64,000 nt of DNA, from the NCBI RefSeq assembly GCF_016901135.1, contig NZ_JAFEVL010000045.1:248001-312000 (forward strand), in the 5' to 3' direction. The position numbers and the translations under genes were made by a program. Shown here one piece after another: positions 53,704 through 63,010 of this stretch (positions within the stretch are counted from its first letter, which is position 1; every line of letters starts with the position of its first letter). Under the pieces are notes generated by a model. That model ran no database searches. It was not told the DNA's origin and saw only the letters and a list, made by a program, of their open reading frames with translations. The stretch comes from Martinezella lusitana. Lineage in GTDB: Bacteria > Pseudomonadota > Alphaproteobacteria > Rhizobiales > Rhizobiaceae.

Positions 53704-54519
53704 CTATCCGGCTGCGCGAACGCCGAAGAATTCACTTCGCAGGTTGCGATCTAGCGGGCGGACACGTGAGAGATTTCCCAGGAACTGGCGTGGATGGCGC
53801 AGCACCGATGGGTTCAGAAAATGGGTCCGGATCAGATTGGAGGACTTGCTGTGAGCGCCGCTGTGCCCGACCCGGTAGATCGCGCCGCGAAAGGGGAGCG
53901 ACCCCAGCGGATGGCCTTGATCGGCGAGCATCTTGCCGATGCGCACATGGCTGCCGAGCATCGACTTGATGTAATCGATATCCGCGTCCTCGAAGGTTGC
54001 CGGCAGCCGGTAGAGATCCGAGCGGATGATCAGCGATGTGCCACAGAAATTGGCGAAATCGTTGTGATGCAGCAGCAGCCGACCACCCTCGTTCCAAAGG
54101 TAGCCGCGGTCGATTTTCCAGCCATTGGCATCGGCGTTCTTTGCGGCAAACTCGACGATGTTGGCGCTGACGAAATCATCGTCGTCGACGATCATGAAGA
54201 AGCGCGTGTCGCGGGCGGAAAGCATTCCGGCCAGCACCCGGCGACCCTTGTCCAGACGGAATGCGTCGTAGACTTTTTCGCGGTCAGCGCCGTTGATGTC
54301 GTGCAGCTGATTTGGCGGGAAGGTTACGCGCTCTGCCGAGAATTTCGGTGGCAGATCGGGCAAATCGGCGCCCTCATTGGCAACGATCACGGCGCGCCAG
54401 TCGCCGTTGGATTGTCCGGAAATCGAAGCTATCGTTTGCGATAGCCTCCTCTTCAACGAAGGCCAATCGTTCGAATTGGCCTGATGACGAACGGGGATGA
54501 TGAAGGTAACCAGTGTCAT
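53704..54519 (-). CDS. Family-2-type glycosyltransferase-like protein
   Basis: The 271-residue protein begins TLVTFIIPVRHQANSNDW, the GT-A entry strand, and has the acidic metal-binding site FFMIVDDDDFVSANIVEF near residue 115. The second half is less conserved (GTSLIIRSDLYRLPATFEDADI). It is probably a nucleotide-sugar-dependent transferase acting at the cytoplasmic membrane surface. The start at 54519 removes an unconserved N-terminal extension. Confidence 0.82.
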   Translation of the reverse strand: MTLVTFIIPVRHQANSNDWPSLKRRLSQTIASISGQSNGDWRAVIVANEGADLPDLPPKFSAERVTFPPNQLHDINGADREKVYDAFRLDKGRRVLAGMLSARDTRFFMIVDDDDFVSANIVEFAAKNADANGWKIDRGYLWNEGGRLLLHHNDFANFCGTSLIIRSDLYRLPATFEDADIDYIKSMLGSHVRIGKMLADQGHPLGSLPFRGAIYRVGHSGAHSKSSNLIRTHFLNPSVLRHPRQFLGNLSRVRPLDRNLRSEFFGVRAAG

Positions 54520-54614
54520 AAACGCGCCCTTTCTGACAGTTGGTGCTGCCATAGCGGGGGATCGAAGAGGCATTTGGCTGCCTTATTTCGATCCGTTGCC
54601 CGCGACGGCAGTTA

Positions 54615-56108
54615 TTAAGCTTTTGCGTGACGACCTTGCAGCGTCGTGCGCACCAGGAAGAGGATTCTTTCCCTGCATAGGAGGAAGATAAGAGCTGAAT
54701 AGGTGATGCCGCCGACCAGAATTTCGCTGACCAGGCGTGAAGCCAGGGACCAATCGCGCATGGCAGACGATATCGCCAATACCGCGACAAGCATGCCGAG
54801 ATAGGCGGCGATCGGTCTGAGGAACTGGCCGAAATATTGCGGGATGCTTAGCCCGATCAACCGGGAGACCATCCACAGCGTCGCGGGCCACAGCATAAGC
54901 ACTTCGACCATCAGCGCAAAGACGATGGTGCTAACGCCGTATTTGTAAAGAAGAAGCACGGTCAGGATGGTGACGATGTTGCGCACCAGCTGGTAGTAAA
55001 ACCACCAATCGGATTTGCCCTGGCTTGTGATCAGGGATGCCTGGATGACGCCTATGCCGGCCATCAGGCCGATCACGCAGAAGAAGCGCACCGGCCAGAT
55101 GGCCGCCGCCCAGTGCGGGCCGAAGATCAGCGGGATGGCATCGTCGGCAACGGCCGCGAGCCCCATGAAAGCCGGAAAGGAAATCAGCGAGCAGCCGAAG
55201 GTGGCCATGAGGAAGGCCTCACGGACCTTGTTCTGATCGTGCTGCAGGGAGGAGAGCAGGACATGGCTCACCGAGGTCAGGCCGCCGGCGACCACGTTGT
55301 TGAGCATTTCATACAGGCGTCTAGCGAAATTATAGATACCGAGTGCTGCCGGGCTCACCAGGGTGCCGATGATCAGCTGATCAAGGTTCATGGTCTGCAG
55401 GAACCGGTTGCCGGAGGCGAATATGCCGTAGTGCAGCAATTCCCGCAGGCTCGAGAGCTTGATCCTGACACCGGGCAGCCATTTGGCGCCCCAGAAGGCT
55501 GCAATGCAGGCTGCGGCCGGCGCCGCGATCTGCGCGATCGCAAGCGCCCACAGGCCGAAGCCGGCGAAGATCAGCGACAGGCAGATGGTCGCGGATACGC
55601 AGGTGGCGATTGCTGTACGCGCCGCCGCGAGGTGAAAGGACATCGTCCTGCCGATCAAGGCGTTGGGAACGATGATCATCATGTCGAAGAAAATCTTCAA
55701 TCCGATGATCATCAACAGGCTGACGATCTCGTCGTGGCCGACCCAATGGGCAACGGTCGGGGAAAGGACAAACAGCGCGGCATAGAGAATGGCCGCCGAA
55801 AGGAAGGACAGCCAGAAGACCGTGTCGAGATGGCTACGCCGGATCGACTTCTGCTGGATCAGCGCTTCGCCGAAGGCTGTAGGCCCAAAGCCGGCGGTGA
55901 AACTGACGATGGCGAAGGCGAGCGCAACGAGACCGAAATCCTGCGGCAGAAGAAATCGCGACGTGACAACGAAGACAAGACTGTTGAGCGCCGTCGGGAT
56001 CAACGTGTCCAGTGCCGACCAGAATGCGCCCCTCAATGCGGCCCGCGATCGGTTTTCGCTCAGATGTTCAAAGACGATGTCATCCGCTTGGGAAACCAGC
56101 AATCGCAT
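54615..56108 (-). CDS. Lipopolysaccharide/exopolysaccharide flippase (Wzx-like, MOP superfamily)
   Basis: The 497-residue protein has 12-14 predicted membrane helices in the polysaccharide-transport layout (SRFLLPQDFGLVALAFAIVSF, PTAFGEALIQQ, GRTMSFHLAAART). It would flip an undecaprenyl-linked glycan repeat across the cytoplasmic membrane. It is the first gene of the cluster, ahead of the glycosyltransferase and acyltransferase. There is no Wzy-type polymerase in the window. Confidence 0.9.
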   Translation of the reverse strand: MRLLVSQADDIVFEHLSENRSRAALRGAFWSALDTLIPTALNSLVFVVTSRFLLPQDFGLVALAFAIVSFTAGFGPTAFGEALIQQKSIRRSHLDTVFWLSFLSAAILYAALFVLSPTVAHWVGHDEIVSLLMIIGLKIFFDMMIIVPNALIGRTMSFHLAAARTAIATCVSATICLSLIFAGFGLWALAIAQIAAPAAACIAAFWGAKWLPGVRIKLSSLRELLHYGIFASGNRFLQTMNLDQLIIGTLVSPAALGIYNFARRLYEMLNNVVAGGLTSVSHVLLSSLQHDQNKVREAFLMATFGCSLISFPAFMGLAAVADDAIPLIFGPHWAAAIWPVRFFCVIGLMAGIGVIQASLITSQGKSDWWFYYQLVRNIVTILTVLLLYKYGVSTIVFALMVEVLMLWPATLWMVSRLIGLSIPQYFGQFLRPIAAYLGMLVAVLAISSAMRDWSLASRLVSEILVGGITYSALIFLLCRERILFLVRTTLQGRHAKA

Positions 56109-56401
56109 ACTCCACGTTTTAAATTTTCAACCGGCGCAGGCGTCTTCCGGCGTCGGCCGATCGTCGTGCGGCCATCTTTCGATGGATCCGAACGGCGTAC
56201 TGGAGGCTTCATCTAGGCCAGCCCTTCGATTTGTCTAGGGACGATTGTTGCATTGCAACATAGCGTTGCTGAAAAGAGCCTGCGATCGAGATAAAGGCGA
56301 GCAAACCGACCGTCTTCGAGGTGGCTTCGGTCGACCGCGAAGATCAGCCTGGATGGGCTTTTATCGATGTCCTCACATGCAAGCTATGATCAATGGCGCA
56401 A

Positions 56402-57034
56402 TCACTGGGCGGCGGAGCGGACCTTGGGCGCTTCGTCCCATTCGATATCGGGTGCCAATTCTGGCTCGTCTTCAGATTCGTCCATGACATAGAGATAGCC
56501 GTCGAGCATGTCGCAGGCGCGTTCGTTGGCGCCGATCTTTGATTCGGTTTCACTGATTGCGGTGGCTATCGCCTTGATGCGTGCCCGCAGCATGTGGCCG
56601 ACAACATCCTTGCCGGGGCGTTTTCCAAGACGGTCGAGATGAAGGTTGATCCGATTGGAATGCCGCTCCAGTTCGCTCTTGCTGAAATGCGCCTTGCGGA
56701 TCTCTTCGAGAAGAGCCGCCCGCATCTTGGCAACCGGATCGAAGGTCCCGGGTTCACGTTCGTCCAGAACCATATCGGTAATAAGCTTCTCGATGGCGAC
56801 CAGCGCCTGCAGATCGACGGCATCGGTCAATTCGACATCGTAGCCGGTGTCGTCGAAGACTTTTCGGCGCACGGGATCCAGAAGCAGCTCATAGGCCTTC
56901 TGCAACTGCGAGAAGGCGTCGGTATCGCCGCCGGAATCGGGGTGTGCCGCCTTCGCCCGCTTGCGATAGGCCGCCTTGATCTGCTCTTCGCCCGCATCGC
57001 GCGCAACGCCGAGAATGTCGTATGGATCAGTCAC
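56402..57034 (-). CDS. J-domain protein (DnaJ-like, type III), GTG start
   Basis: The 210-residue protein has an N-terminal J domain (residues 4-68) with the HPD motif at 31-33 (AAHPDSGG), required to stimulate Hsp70 ATPase. No Gly/Phe region or zinc finger follows; the rest is a helical domain (about 80-180) and an acidic tail (DESEDEPELAPDIEWDEA). CAGGAG lies six bases before the GTG at 57034, which decides this start; the longer in-frame ATG would add unconserved residues. It is likely a specialised co-chaperone with an unknown client. Confidence 0.85.
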   Translation of the reverse strand: MTDPYDILGVARDAGEEQIKAAYRKRAKAAHPDSGGDTDAFSQLQKAYELLLDPVRRKVFDDTGYDVELTDAVDLQALVAIEKLITDMVLDEREPGTFDPVAKMRAALLEEIRKAHFSKSELERHSNRINLHLDRLGKRPGKDVVGHMLRARIKAIATAISETESKIGANERACDMLDGYLYVMDESEDEPELAPDIEWDEAPKVRSAAQ

Positions 57035-57402
57035 TCCAACTCCTGCCGCCGCTTCGTCCTGTCCCAAGGGCCGAAGCCCTTTGCCGTTGATTTTTCCGGC
57101 AGGCAAAAAGGTCCGCCATCGGGTCGTTCCTATCTGCCCACGACGTCTTTGTACCATCACAAAGGCAGAGTTTGGACAAAAACAGCGATATGTCAAAGCC
57201 GAAGCCGAGTCTTCTGTTAGGGATGTCCGGGGTTGTCAAGCGGGTCTTCGCGTTTCGGTTCCCGATCACGTCGCAGCGGTCGAGGGTTGCTCACGCTCTG
57301 AGATAGCGCGGGACGCAGGCGCCGATGTTTCGATCTGTGATACGAAAAAGCCCCGCTTCCGGCGCCGGAAGCGGGGCTTGTTGTGTTTGTGGCTTTCAGG
57401 CT
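57035..57402. other. 370-base gap between the J-domain gene and the protease gene
   Basis: The left part holds the promoter of the J-domain gene. The right part holds the strong terminator of the protease gene at 57345-57378. No coding region is supported. Confidence 0.55.
57345..57378 (-). terminator. Rho-independent terminator of the DegP-type gene
   Basis: A perfect 30-base palindrome (57349-57378; arms AGCCCCGCTTCCGGC and its complement) is followed on the minus strand by TTTTT. It lies 25 bases past the protease stop and is the strongest terminator in the window. Confidence 0.9.
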
Positions 57403-58905
57403 TCAGGCGGCCGAGAACGGTACGGCCACGAACGTCTTGTCGCCATCGCGCTCGATCAGCAGAAGGACGGATTTGCGGCCATCCTTGCTTGCCTGTGCAA
57501 CGGCGGTCTGCACCTCGTGGGCGTTGCTAACCGGCTGATCGTTGACCGAGACGATGATGTCGCCGGTCTGGATGCCGGCTGCGGCGGCCGGCTTGTCCGG
57601 GTTGACGCTGGCAACGACTGCACCCTCGACGCCGTGCGGCAGGTTCAACTGCTGGCGTAGATCGGGGGTGAGGTTGGCAAGGCCGACGCCGATGCTCGGC
57701 TGGTTGGAAGGCTGAACCTTGCCATCGCCATTGTCATTGGCGGCCTGCTTGCTGTCGTCATTGCCGCCGATGGTGACATTGACGTCCATGCTCTTGCCGT
57801 TGCGCCACAGGGTAACCGAACGCTGGTCGCCCGGGGACAGATCGGCGACAAGCCGCGACAGGTCCTTCGGCGTCTTCACGCTTTCATTGCCGACGGCGGT
57901 AACGACGTCACCGCTCTTGATGCCGGCACGGGCAGCGGGGGTTCCGTCATTGACGCTGGCAACGAGCGCACCTTGCGTCTGCGACAAGCCCATGGCGTTG
58001 GCGACATCGGCGGTTACCGGTTGGATTGCAACGCCGAGATAGCCGTGATCGATCGAACCATTCTTTTCCAGCTTGGCGACGATCGTCTTGGCTTCGTCGG
58101 AAGGAATGGCAAAGCCGACGCCGACACTGCCGCCGTTGGGCGAATAGATGGCGGTGTTGATGCCGACCACATTGCCTTCGCGGTCGACAAGCGGGCCGCC
58201 GGAATTGCCGTGGTTGATGGGGGCATCGATCTGGATGAAGTCGTCATAGGGGCCGCTATGCAGGTCACGGCCACGGGCCGAGACGATGCCGGCGGTGACT
58301 GTCGTGCCGATGCCGAAGGGGTTGCCGATGGCCAGGATCTGGTCGCCGAGCTTCAACTTGTCGGAATCGCCCCAGGCGATGGTTGCCAGCGGCTTCGGTG
58401 CCTGGATCTTCAGGACGGCAAGGTCCGATTTAGCGTCGGCGCCCAGCAGCTTGGCCGGCAGTTCGGTGCCGTCATCGAGCGTCACCTTGATGTCGACAGC
58501 GTTCTGGATGACGTGGTTGTTGGTGACGATGATGCCGTCAGGGCTGATGACGAAGCCGGAGCCGAGTGCCATGGCACGCTGGCTCTGCTGCTGGTGCGGC
58601 GCCTGCTTCGGGAAGGGGATGCCCTGGTTTTCGAAGAACTGGCGGAACTGCTCGTCCATCGGCGAGTCGCCGCTGTCGGCGCTCGTGTCCGTCGCCTTCA
58701 TGGTTGTGGTGACGGTGACGACGGCAGGCTTGTCCGCGTCGACGATCGGGGCGAAGGAGCCGCCGGGCGCGATGATGCCGGCAGGCTCGGCTGCGGCTGC
58801 GAGGGTTGCGGACGTGCTGAAGGCAAAAGGCAACGCGCCCGCGCCGACGATGATGGCGGCTCCGACAATGGCGGCGGTGCGGTGTTTGCGGAGAAGAGAT
58901 GACAT
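57403..58905 (-). CDS. degP: DegP/HtrA-family periplasmic serine protease
   Basis: The 500-residue Do-type protease has an N-terminal signal peptide or membrane anchor (residues about 10-38), a trypsin-like domain with the catalytic triad His131 (TNNHV), Asp161 (KSDLAVL) and Ser235 (GNSGGP), and two PDZ domains (about 280-375 and 405-495). It degrades or refolds damaged envelope proteins. The start at 58905 opens with MSSLLRKHRT. Rhizobia usually carry several paralogues, so the exact orthology (degP or another Do protease) is not certain. Confidence 0.93.
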   Translation of the reverse strand: MSSLLRKHRTAAIVGAAIIVGAGALPFAFSTSATLAAAAEPAGIIAPGGSFAPIVDADKPAVVTVTTTMKATDTSADSGDSPMDEQFRQFFENQGIPFPKQAPHQQQSQRAMALGSGFVISPDGIIVTNNHVIQNAVDIKVTLDDGTELPAKLLGADAKSDLAVLKIQAPKPLATIAWGDSDKLKLGDQILAIGNPFGIGTTVTAGIVSARGRDLHSGPYDDFIQIDAPINHGNSGGPLVDREGNVVGINTAIYSPNGGSVGVGFAIPSDEAKTIVAKLEKNGSIDHGYLGVAIQPVTADVANAMGLSQTQGALVASVNDGTPAARAGIKSGDVVTAVGNESVKTPKDLSRLVADLSPGDQRSVTLWRNGKSMDVNVTIGGNDDSKQAANDNGDGKVQPSNQPSIGVGLANLTPDLRQQLNLPHGVEGAVVASVNPDKPAAAAGIQTGDIIVSVNDQPVSNAHEVQTAVAQASKDGRKSVLLLIERDGDKTFVAVPFSAA

Positions 58906-59171
58906 GGCAAAAGTCCCTTGCGAGATTGTTGGCGAATTGGCGTCTTGTCCATCTCCGGGACAGGCGTCGAATGGGTCCACGTCAATTCGTTTTCGGGAGC
59001 CTTTGTTTCCCGCATTTACTGTGGGGAAGCGAAGTATAAAATTGAATTGGCGCTGTCATGTAATATGATCCGCCAATTGACTTTTACAAATTAAATATTG
59101 ATCATGTTATTATTGCAAAATTTTAAGATATTACATGAATTTAATTTTTTGCAGCCGGAATTTCTCCATAT
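58906..59171. other. AT-rich intergenic region upstream of the protease gene
   Basis: Bases 59035-59155 are strikingly AT-rich compared with the rest of the window and contain several TAAT/ATTA runs. The stretch lies between two minus-strand genes and upstream of degP, so it probably carries regulatory sites for that gene. No coding region is supported. Confidence 0.5.
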
Positions 59172-59828
59172 TCAGGGCTGCGGCGCCGGCCATCGTTTAA
59201 GCGCTTCCGCCCCGACTTCCGTGAGCGCATAGATGCCGCGATCGACGCGTTCGAACCAGCCGTAGACGTTATCCCTCAGAATTTGCGGCGCCTTTGGCGC
59301 TGCTGCACGCATATCTTTCGGTTTCTGCACGCCGTTTTCGATCGCTGCGGCGCAGGCAAGGGCCTGCTGGCGATAGGCAGTCATGATCGGCTTGCGTGTG
59401 CTGCCGCCCAGTGCCGGATCGCCCTTTCGCCGGCGATGTTCGTCAACAAGCCGTGATCTGCGACGGGCATTCTTGCGCGGCATCGGCGAGAGCGGGCTGA
59501 CGACGATGTCGACGGTGCCGCTGTCGGCCACCGCCAGCATGCCGAAGCCAAGCCGCCGGCATAGGTCGCGGAAGCGCCGGTCGCTTTCGCGACCTTTGCC
59601 CTTTGCCGAGACCCGGGCGGCAATCCAGACTTCGTCGCTCGCCGCAGCACGATCGACTGCCTGCAGGATCAGTTCCAGATTGAAAGTGAGCTTCAGCTCG
59701 CAGATGACGACGACGGGCGGCTCGCCGTCATTGAGCCCGACGAGATCGCAGCCGCCGATCTCGCCCTTCACGGCATAGCCCGCCGTCTCGAGAAATGACT
59801 TGATCGGGAGGTAGAGTTCCGTTTCCAA
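59172..59828 (-). CDS. DUF2161-type predicted PD-(D/E)XK phosphodiesterase
   Basis: The 218-residue protein has a nuclease-fold core: LYLPIKSFLETAGYAV, then GGCDLVG (Asp28), then VVICELKLTFN (Glu44-x-Lys46), the D...ExK active-site pattern, followed by ELILQAVDR. The C-terminal part resembles a small winged-helix-like domain (LRDNVYGWFERVDRGIYALT). It matches the DUF2161 family as I know it. No ATG is available; TTG at 59828 is the first start in frame. Its role, in DNA or RNA processing, is unknown. Confidence 0.8.
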   Translation of the reverse strand: METELYLPIKSFLETAGYAVKGEIGGCDLVGLNDGEPPVVVICELKLTFNLELILQAVDRAAASDEVWIAARVSAKGKGRESDRRFRDLCRRLGFGMLAVADSGTVDIVVSPLSPMPRKNARRRSRLVDEHRRRKGDPALGGSTRKPIMTAYRQQALACAAAIENGVQKPKDMRAAAPKAPQILRDNVYGWFERVDRGIYALTEVGAEALKRWPAPQP

Positions 59829-59863
59829 ATCCTGCTCTCCGCTCTGGAGTGTCCGGATTCGGT

Positions 59864-60760
59864 TTATCCGATTCGGTTAACCAGAAAGTCGATAAAGGCG
59901 CGAATGCGGGCCGCCAGATGCTCATGGCCGGCGTAGACGGCATGGATGTTTTCGATATCTTCCGGATTGAAGTCCTCCAGAACTGTTACCAGCCGTCCAG
60001 CATCGATGTCCGGCTGCACGTGAAATTGTCCGATGCGGGCAAGCCCCATGCCCTCAAGGCAAAGGCTGCGCACGGTCGGGCCGTTGTTGGCCTGGAGATT
60101 GCCCTCAACGGTTTTCACGAATTGCGCGCCGCTATGCGGATCGCGAAAAGGCCAGCCTTCGGCGGTCGCACGAAAATTGAAGGTCAGGCAATTATGGCGG
60201 TCGAGCTCTTCCGGCGTCTTCGGAAGACCCTTCCTTTCGACATAGGCCGGCGATGCGACGACGACGCGGCGGCTTTCCAGCAGCTTGCGGGCCTTGAGCG
60301 AACTATCGCGAAGCAATCCCGAACGGATGGCGACGTCGGCGCGCTCGCCGACGATATCGATGATGCTGTCGGTGAGCGAGATGTCCAGTTCGATCTCCGG
60401 GTAGCGTGCCAGGAAATCGGGAATGAGTGGCACAAGGCAGCTCACGCCAAAGGCGACGGAGGCGCTGACCCGCAGCGATCCGCGTGGCACGGCCGCTCCG
60501 CCGGCTGCCACGATCCGCTCCGCCTCCTGAATATCCGCAAGGATCGCCTGCGCCTTTTCGAGATAGATCTCCCCTTCCGGCGTCAATTGTAGGGAGCGCG
60601 TCGTGCGCACCAGAAGACGGGTGTTCAGCCGCTCTTCCAGCCGGGTGACGAGCTTGCTGACGGCGGATGGAGACAGGCGCAGTTTCCGTCCGGCAGCCGA
60701 GAAGTTGCGAAGGGTCGCCACCTGAACGAAGACGTCCATCTCGCCGGCGCGATTGTCCAT
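59864..60760 (-). CDS. LysR-family regulator, divergent from an MFS exporter
   Basis: The 298-residue regulator has an N-terminal winged helix (FVQVATLRNFSAAGRKLRLS) and a LysR substrate-binding domain (about 90-290). It belongs to the DmlR/AaeR-like subgroup. It is divergent from the MFS transporter/aldo-keto reductase pair, with the palindrome TTGAATTCAA in the gap, and probably controls them. Confidence 0.92.
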   Translation of the reverse strand: MDNRAGEMDVFVQVATLRNFSAAGRKLRLSPSAVSKLVTRLEERLNTRLLVRTTRSLQLTPEGEIYLEKAQAILADIQEAERIVAAGGAAVPRGSLRVSASVAFGVSCLVPLIPDFLARYPEIELDISLTDSIIDIVGERADVAIRSGLLRDSSLKARKLLESRRVVVASPAYVERKGLPKTPEELDRHNCLTFNFRATAEGWPFRDPHSGAQFVKTVEGNLQANNGPTVRSLCLEGMGLARIGQFHVQPDIDAGRLVTVLEDFNPEDIENIHAVYAGHEHLAARIRAFIDFLVNRIG

Positions 60761-60775
60761 CTTTGACTCCCGACT

Positions 60776-60785
60776 TTGAATTCAA
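60776..60785. promoter_or_regulatory. Palindrome TTGAATTCAA between LysR and MFS genes
   Basis: A perfect ten-base palindrome lies 15 bases upstream of the LysR start and overlaps the divergent promoter region. It could be part of a LysR recognition site. There is no T-N11-A core, so this is a weak call. Confidence 0.35.
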
Positions 60786-60906
60786 TTCACAAGTGTTGCG
60801 TTTATATAGGCGATTATCGATTGAATGTCCCGGCCCCATATTCTCTCTCGAACAAGAACCTGTGCAGCCGGAACTCTCCGGTCTGCCTTTTGGATCGGGT
60901 GATCTC

Positions 60907-62100
60907 ATGCCTCTCGCTCTTTTTGCGTTGACGATCGCTGCCTATGCGATCGGGACAACCGAATTCGTCATCGTCGGTCTGCTGCCCACCGTGGCGAACG
61001 ACCTCCATATCAACCTGCCGCTCGCCGGCCTCATCGTCAGCGTCTATGCCCTCGGCGTCACCTTCGGTGCACCGATCCTGACGGCGCTCACCGGCCGTAT
61101 CGAGCGTAAGCCGCTATTGCTCGGCCTGATGGCGCTGTTCATCATCGGCAACAGCATGGCCGCTTTGAGCCCGTCCTATGCGCCGCTTTTGGTTGCTCGC
61201 GTGCTTTCTGCCTTTGCTCACGGCGTATTCTTCTCCGTTGGCTCGACCATTGCGGCCGATCTCGTGCCGGAAAACCGCCGTGCCTCGGCGATTGCCATGA
61301 TGTTCATGGGCTTGACGGTTGCCATCGTGACCGGCGTTCCCCTTGGTACCTTCATCGGCCAGACCTTCGGCTGGCGCGCCACCTTTGCTGCCGTCGCAGC
61401 CCTCGGCGTCATCGCTCTTGCCGCGATCGCGCTGCTGCTGCCGTCGAACCTGAAGAAGGCGCCGCCAGCCAGCATCGGCGAGCAGGTTCGCGTGCTTGCA
61501 AGCGGCCGGTTGCTGATCGTCTTCGCCATGACCGCGCTGGGCTATGGCGGTACCTTCGTCACCTTCACGTTCCTGGCATCGATCCTGCAAGACGTGACCG
61601 GCTTTCAAGCCTCTGCTGTCAGCCTCATCCTGGTGCTCTATGGTATCGCCATTGCCATCGGCAATGTCGTCGGCGGTCGCCTTGCCAACGGCAATCCGGT
61701 CCGCACGCTGACGTGGCTGTTTGTTGCCCAGGCGATTGTGCTGGCGCTCTTCACCTTCACGGCCGTTTCGCCATGGCTCGCCATTCCGACGCTCGCAGCC
61801 CTTGGCTTCCTGTCGTTCGCCACCGTGCCCGGCCTGCAGCTCTATGTCGTCCAGCTTGCCCGCGAGGTGCGTCCTGCCGCCGTCGATGTCGCCTCGGCCC
61901 TCAATATTGCCGCCTTCAATCTCGGCATTGCCGCCGGTGCGTGGGTTGGCGGGCTGGTGGTGGAATCTTCGCTTGGCCTCGGCGCCACGCCTTGGGTCGG
62001 TGCGATCCTGGTCGTCGCTGCCCTGCTGTTCACCCTCTGGAGCGGCGCGCTCGACCGCCGCTCGGCCTCCGCGACGCAGGCCGTCTCCTGCGCTGCCTGA
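60907..62100 (+). CDS. MFS exporter (AraJ/YdhP-type sugar or drug efflux)
   Basis: The 397-residue protein has 12 predicted membrane helices and the DHA1 pattern: YAIGTTEFVIVGLLPTVAND in helix 1 and a GRIERKPLLLGLM loop 2-3 motif A. This matches AraJ/PbuE-like exporters. The ATG at 60907 begins MPLALFALTIAAYAIG; the longer upstream frame overlaps the LysR start. It is co-transcribed with the aldo/keto reductase (28-base gap). Confidence 0.92.
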   Translation: MPLALFALTIAAYAIGTTEFVIVGLLPTVANDLHINLPLAGLIVSVYALGVTFGAPILTALTGRIERKPLLLGLMALFIIGNSMAALSPSYAPLLVARVLSAFAHGVFFSVGSTIAADLVPENRRASAIAMMFMGLTVAIVTGVPLGTFIGQTFGWRATFAAVAALGVIALAAIALLLPSNLKKAPPASIGEQVRVLASGRLLIVFAMTALGYGGTFVTFTFLASILQDVTGFQASAVSLILVLYGIAIAIGNVVGGRLANGNPVRTLTWLFVAQAIVLALFTFTAVSPWLAIPTLAALGFLSFATVPGLQLYVVQLAREVRPAAVDVASALNIAAFNLGIAAGAWVGGLVVESSLGLGATPWVGAILVVAALLFTLWSGALDRRSASATQAVSCAA

Positions 62101-62128
62101 TCAAACTTTGCAATCGAAAGGACAATCC

Positions 62129-62959
62129 ATGCAAATCGTCAGCGCCAACGGCGCCTCCATTCCCGCTCTCGGTTTCGGCACGTTCCGCGTGCCCGGGCCT
62201 GACACCGAACGCATGGTGGCGCATGTACTCCGCAACGGCTATCGCCACATCGATACGGCTCAGATCTATGGCAACGAAGCCGAAGTCGGCGATGGCATCC
62301 GGCACTCCGGTATTGCCCGCGCCGATCTGTTCCTGACCACAAAAGTCTGGGTCGAGAACTATCGCCACGACGCTTTCGTCGCCTCGGTTGACGAAAGCCT
62401 GACGAAGCTGAAGACCGATTACGTCGATCTCCTGCTGCTCCACTGGCCGAACGCGACAGTGCCGCTTGCCGAGCAGATCGGCGCCCTGAACCAGGTGGCA
62501 AGAGCGGGGAGGGTGCGCCATATCGGCGTTTCCAACTTCAACCGGGCGCTGATGCGCAAGGCCGCGGAACTGAGCGAACTGCCGCTCGTCACCAATCAGA
62601 TCGAATATCATCCCTATCTCGACCAGTCCGCTGTGATCGAGACGGCGAGAAGCCTCGGCATGTCGGTTACCGCCTACTATGCCATGGCCGACGGCAAGGT
62701 GCTGTCGGATCCGGTGTTGAAGGAGATCGCCAGCCGGCACGGAAAATCGGTTGTCCAGATCGTCCTGCGCTGGATCGTGCAGCAGGGTCTGGTTGTACTT
62801 TCGAAGACCGTTTCCGAAAGCCGCGCAATGGAAAATGCGGCCATCTTCGATTTTGCACTGACGCAGGATGAGATGGCGGCAATCCACGCGCTTAGCCGCC
62901 CGGATGGCCGCATCGTCAGCCCTGATGGACTTGCACCGGTATGGGATGAGGCAGCTTAA
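62129..62959 (+). CDS. Aldo/keto reductase (2,5-diketo-D-gluconate reductase-like)
   Basis: The 276-residue NADPH-dependent reductase of the AKR5 type has an intact tetrad: Asp and Tyr in HIDTAQIYGNE, Lys in TTKVWVENY, His in LLLHWPN. SNFNRALM and IEYHPYLDQ are typical. It is the second gene of the LysR-controlled operon with the exporter and ends before a hairpin terminator. Confidence 0.94.
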   Translation: MQIVSANGASIPALGFGTFRVPGPDTERMVAHVLRNGYRHIDTAQIYGNEAEVGDGIRHSGIARADLFLTTKVWVENYRHDAFVASVDESLTKLKTDYVDLLLLHWPNATVPLAEQIGALNQVARAGRVRHIGVSNFNRALMRKAAELSELPLVTNQIEYHPYLDQSAVIETARSLGMSVTAYYAMADGKVLSDPVLKEIASRHGKSVVQIVLRWIVQQGLVVLSKTVSESRAMENAAIFDFALTQDEMAAIHALSRPDGRIVSPDGLAPVWDEAA

Positions 62960-62970
62960 TTCTAGAACGA

Positions 62971-62992
62971 GGGAGCCGCACCAGCGGCTCCC
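62971..62992. terminator. Terminator-like hairpin between convergent genes
   Basis: GGGAGCCGC (62971-62979) pairs perfectly with GCGGCTCCC (62984-62992) around a four-base loop. It is followed by TGCTTGCT on the plus strand. It lies between two convergent stops and may serve both. Confidence 0.6.
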
Positions 62993-63010
62993 TGCTTGCT
63001 ATTCATAGGA

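Noticed and set aside
55113..56216. 367-codon plus-strand frame opposite the flippase
   Set aside because: Antisense shadow, Gly/Asp/Arg/Gln-rich with no hydrophobic core or motif.
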